Source: Amoebidium appalachense (lineage: Eukaryota; Ichthyosporea). Taken from it: DNA of 64,000 nt. A program made the translations under genes and the position numbers. The notes under the pieces are model-generated. The model did no database searches and was not told the origin of the DNA. It was given only the letters and a program-made list of their open reading frames with translations. The stretch spans positions 8,618,001 through 8,682,000 of the forward strand of contig CAVNZM010000003.1 of the NCBI GenBank assembly GCA_963693365.1, read 5' to 3'. Numbering within the stretch: the first letter of the stretch is position 1; every line of letters begins with the position of its first letter. Below are positions 60,918 through 64,000 of the stretch, piece after piece.

Positions 60918-60949
<32 letters not shown>

Positions 60950-61204
60950 TGCAACATGTGCACACACGGTGCCGTGTGCATGTGGGGTCAGTATGTGAAC
61001 GCGCGCATTGTGAATAAGTTGTTTATAATTCGCGCATGCGTGCAAGTGTATTATAGCCCGCTCATGCGCATGCATGTGTCTATATTATTGACATAATCAC
61101 GGTGTGTCTATGGTCCGAGGAGGAGGAGGAGAGGGGGGATGCGCAAGACATCCATGACACAATCCAATCAACGGAGAGCCAAACAACAAAAAGTGTAACC
61201 GTTA
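59611..61204. other. C run, unique DNA and degenerate TG repeats
   Basis: C run 59662-59691, unique DNA to about 60600, then degenerate TG/CG repeats to about 60960. A short open segment at 59782-59873 (DALEGSEHPKFLLLLSTRLI...) has no usable upstream exon. No gene is accepted. Confidence 0.45.
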
Positions 61205-61248
61205 GGCACGGCCATCTAGAAACACACGGCCATCTAGATGGCCGTGCC
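61205..61248. repeat. Nested palindrome / hairpin
   Basis: The 22-bp sequence at 61225-61246 (cacggccatcta and its complement) is a perfect palindrome. The outer ggcacggccatctag at 61205 also pairs with 61234-61248, so two alternative hairpins share one arm. Confidence 0.9.
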
Positions 61249-61831
61249 GTTAGGCTATTACAATCGGATCAGCAATTCGTTGACATCGCATGGGACCACT
61301 GATTTAGTAGCTGGAGCAGAGCAAGTTCACCAAAATACCAACAAAAGGCAAAGCTTAAATTTAAACAGATCTGAGGTCCATATTATTATTAGGACACTGT
61401 GTGGCTTCGAACCAAACTTTACCAATTGCAAATCGTTCTAAATTCAAGTTGTGCAATGTGCTACCCTTTGAATTCGTAAGGATTCAGTGTGTGATACCAA
61501 CAGGGTTGAGCTCATGCGATGCAAGCCTGTCTGCCGCGCCCCTCACAATATCCCCCCCCCCCCCCCCCCCCCCCTGCCCTCCCTTCCCTCCTCCCCACCC
61601 TCCTCCCCCTCCCCCCCTCCCCCCCCCCTCCCCCCCTCCCCCCTCCTCCCCTCCCCCCACCCCCTCCCCCCCTCCCCCGGCAAGGGGGGGGGGGGGGGGG
61701 GGGGGGGGGGGGAGGATCAAATCAAAACACAGACGCACAAGCACACACACACACGGCACGCACACACACACATGGCATGCCAGACCGAGTGTACCCCCCT
61801 GCAAATGTCCCCTGGGGGTGCGTGTTTGTGC

Positions 61832-61904
<73 letters not shown>

Positions 61905-62121
61905 GTGTGCATGCGTTTCAAACAAAAAATATGATACTTAGTATTGAACTGCAAAACCGACATAGCAACTGCTCAATGGGTGCCCCGGCTGCAGCGGAGC
62001 AGCCGCCAACACATAGGTAAAGATTCTCCCCTTCGCTCATGCCCTCCCTCCGCCGGATGATCTATCCCGGAACCCCCTCCCCCCCTCCCCCCCCCTTCTC
62101 CCCCCCCCCCCCCCCTCCCCC

Positions 62122-62153
<32 letters not shown>

Positions 62154-62473
62154 CCCCGCCCCGTGCCGCCACCTTTGAAAACACCCCTTCTCCTCCCCCC
62201 GTGGCACCCCCCACCCCCCAAGCACACACACCCAAAAAAAGAAAATAAAAGAGAAAGAAAGACGGAATGAATGAAATATACTGAAAGAAAAGGAAAAGAG
62301 AAAAGAAAACCTCGAAGAAGACACTAGTCGCCAGAAACCTCAAGCTCAGTGACGTCCCACCGTGCCATCCTTAGTAGTACTAGAGAAAGCCGTGGCACCA
62401 GCTGAAGTTCATTTGGACCTTGCACACCTTTTAACAGACTCCAAGCATCCCCCCCCTCACAGCTCTCTCTGTT

Positions 62474-62549
<76 letters not shown>

Positions 62550-62698
62550 CCCCCCCCCCCCTCTCTACCCCGCCCCCTTCCCCCCCCACCCCCCCCCCCT
62601 CTCTCTGTCCTCCCCCCCCCCCCCCCCCCCCCCAACTTGAGCCTCTCAAGTTCTCTCTCTCAAAGGCCCAACCACATCTGCTGAGTCAACTTGCTCCG
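61249..62698. repeat. C-rich to G-rich switch, (TG)n, C runs and (CT)n
   Basis: About 200 bp of unique DNA, C-rich 61552-61680 passing directly into a G run 61685-61712, TG tract 61847-61902, C runs 62085-62152, and (CT)n 62476-62548 followed by C runs. No gene is recognised. Confidence 0.85.
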
Positions 62699-62890
62699 AG
62701 CAGAATTATTCTGCAAAAAGCAGAGTTATTCTGCTCAAAGCAGAAGTAGCAGAATCATTCTGCCAAAAGCAGATTTATTCTGCTAGAAGAAGAATTGTTC
62801 TGCTGTCGAAAGCACAATAATTATGCTTTTTGGCAGAATAATTCCGCTTTTGCAGAATAACGCCTCTGCTTTTTGCAAGTCGACTCTGCC
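62699..62890. repeat. Array of short imperfect palindromes, GCAGAATTATTCTGC type
   Basis: About eight consecutive units of roughly 20-23 bp. Each has the form gcaga-(n)-tctgc, joined by A- or T-rich linkers: gcagaattattctgc, gcagagttattctgc, gcagatttattctgc, and toward the right end ggcagaataattccgc and gcagaataacgcctctgc. Every unit can fold into a small hairpin. Confidence 0.85.
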
Positions 62891-63650
<760 letters not shown>

Positions 63651-63655
63651 TAATC

Positions 63656-63790
63656 ATGCATCTACTCCCCGGGGCCGATGGTGTCCGACCAATCTTCCTT
63701 CGTGCGGCCGCCACGGTGACTATTATGGTTGGTGGTCATATTTCAGAGCCACCGAGTGAGGGAGCAGCTCGAGCTCCGAATGACTCATAG
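63656..63790 (+). CDS. Candidate 44-residue ORF near right edge
   Basis: The ATG at 63656 opens MHLLPGADGVRPIFLRAAAT, then VTIMVGGHISEPPSEGAARA, then PNDS and TAG. Its composition differs from the surrounding low-complexity DNA. It could be an exon (internal gtgact after AAAT) or chance. No family is recognised. Confidence 0.25.
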   Translation: MHLLPGADGVRPIFLRAAATVTIMVGGHISEPPSEGAARAPNDS

Positions 63791-64000
63791 TAAAGCTGCA
63801 GGTCAACTAAACCCCGTCGAGCTCACTGACTTTGCCATAGTCACATTTTGAATGGCCAAACCGAGTGCACTCCCCTTGGAAGCCCTGTTTCTTGGGTCAC
63901 TGTGTACATGTTGAATCGAGTGTCAATAGTAACTCTCGGGCACCAGTTAGGCTATATATGGGAGGAGCGGGTGGTCGGATAGCCTATCATACATAGGGAG
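63791..64000. other. Unique DNA at right edge
   Basis: No gene or repeat recognised. Confidence 0.4.

Noticed and set aside
62699-62890. CRISPR array
   Set aside because: Repeats are degenerate and adjacent with no unique spacers of even size, and the genome is eukaryotic.

Overview
This looks like nuclear DNA of a large, repeat-rich eukaryotic genome, most likely a unicellular alga or other protist; I cannot assign a lineage from sequence alone. The reasons are spliced genes with GT-AG introns, TATA-type promoters, a nuclear-encoded mitochondrial ATP synthase epsilon subunit whose C-terminal extension resembles plant homologues, a JmjC-type histone demethylase-like protein, and relics of many eukaryotic transposon classes. 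Well over a third of the window is low-complexity: long (CA/TG)n, (CT/GA)n and uninterrupted C or G runs. These produce most of the long open frames (Cys-Val, His-Thr, Ser-Leu, Pro and Gly polymers), which I do not regard as genes.

Layout. 0.2-1.2 kb: two spliced minus-strand exons of a transposase-like protein (Plavaka/CACTA-like, tentative), continuing off the left edge. 2.1-6.5 kb: a 4.03-kb tyrosine-recombinase retroelement with perfect split direct repeats (A1-ORFs-B1-A2-B2), sitting inside a small basic SPKK-rich gene whose frame is continuous when the element is skipped. 6.6-8.5 kb: a JmjC (KDM4-like) gene. 8.5-9.7 kb: an AT-rich tract packed with GATATC. 9.9-11.4 kb: a decayed Ty3/gypsy integrase. 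11.8-14.2 kb: a possible first exon, then 2 kb of CT/CA repeats. 15.7-16.6 kb: a Harbinger-type MITE with TAA target duplication. 17.5-19.3 kb: a dead LINE reverse transcriptase. 19.3-26.7 kb: a diverged multi-kilobase duplication. 26.8-29.1 kb: a clean five-exon gene made of two homologous halves with a shared intron position, of a family I do not recognise. 30.7-31.8 kb: a Tudor-like/piggyBac gene that has lost its catalytic core.

From 32 to 50 kb microsatellites dominate, with isolated small exons on both strands, a dispersed repeat family and a 430-bp inverted repeat. 51.8-53.6 kb holds a possible tiny membrane protein and a 377-460 aa helical protein. 56.2-59.6 kb is the three-exon ATP synthase epsilon gene, missed by ORF scanning because its exons are 38, 140 and 17 nt. 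The right end has a hairpin, an array of short palindromes and pyrimidine tracts.

The convincing host genes are the ATP synthase epsilon gene, the two-repeat five-exon gene, the JmjC gene and the 52.2-kb gene. The rest is mobile-element debris and simple repeats. There is no operon-like organisation; each host gene has its own promoter region.
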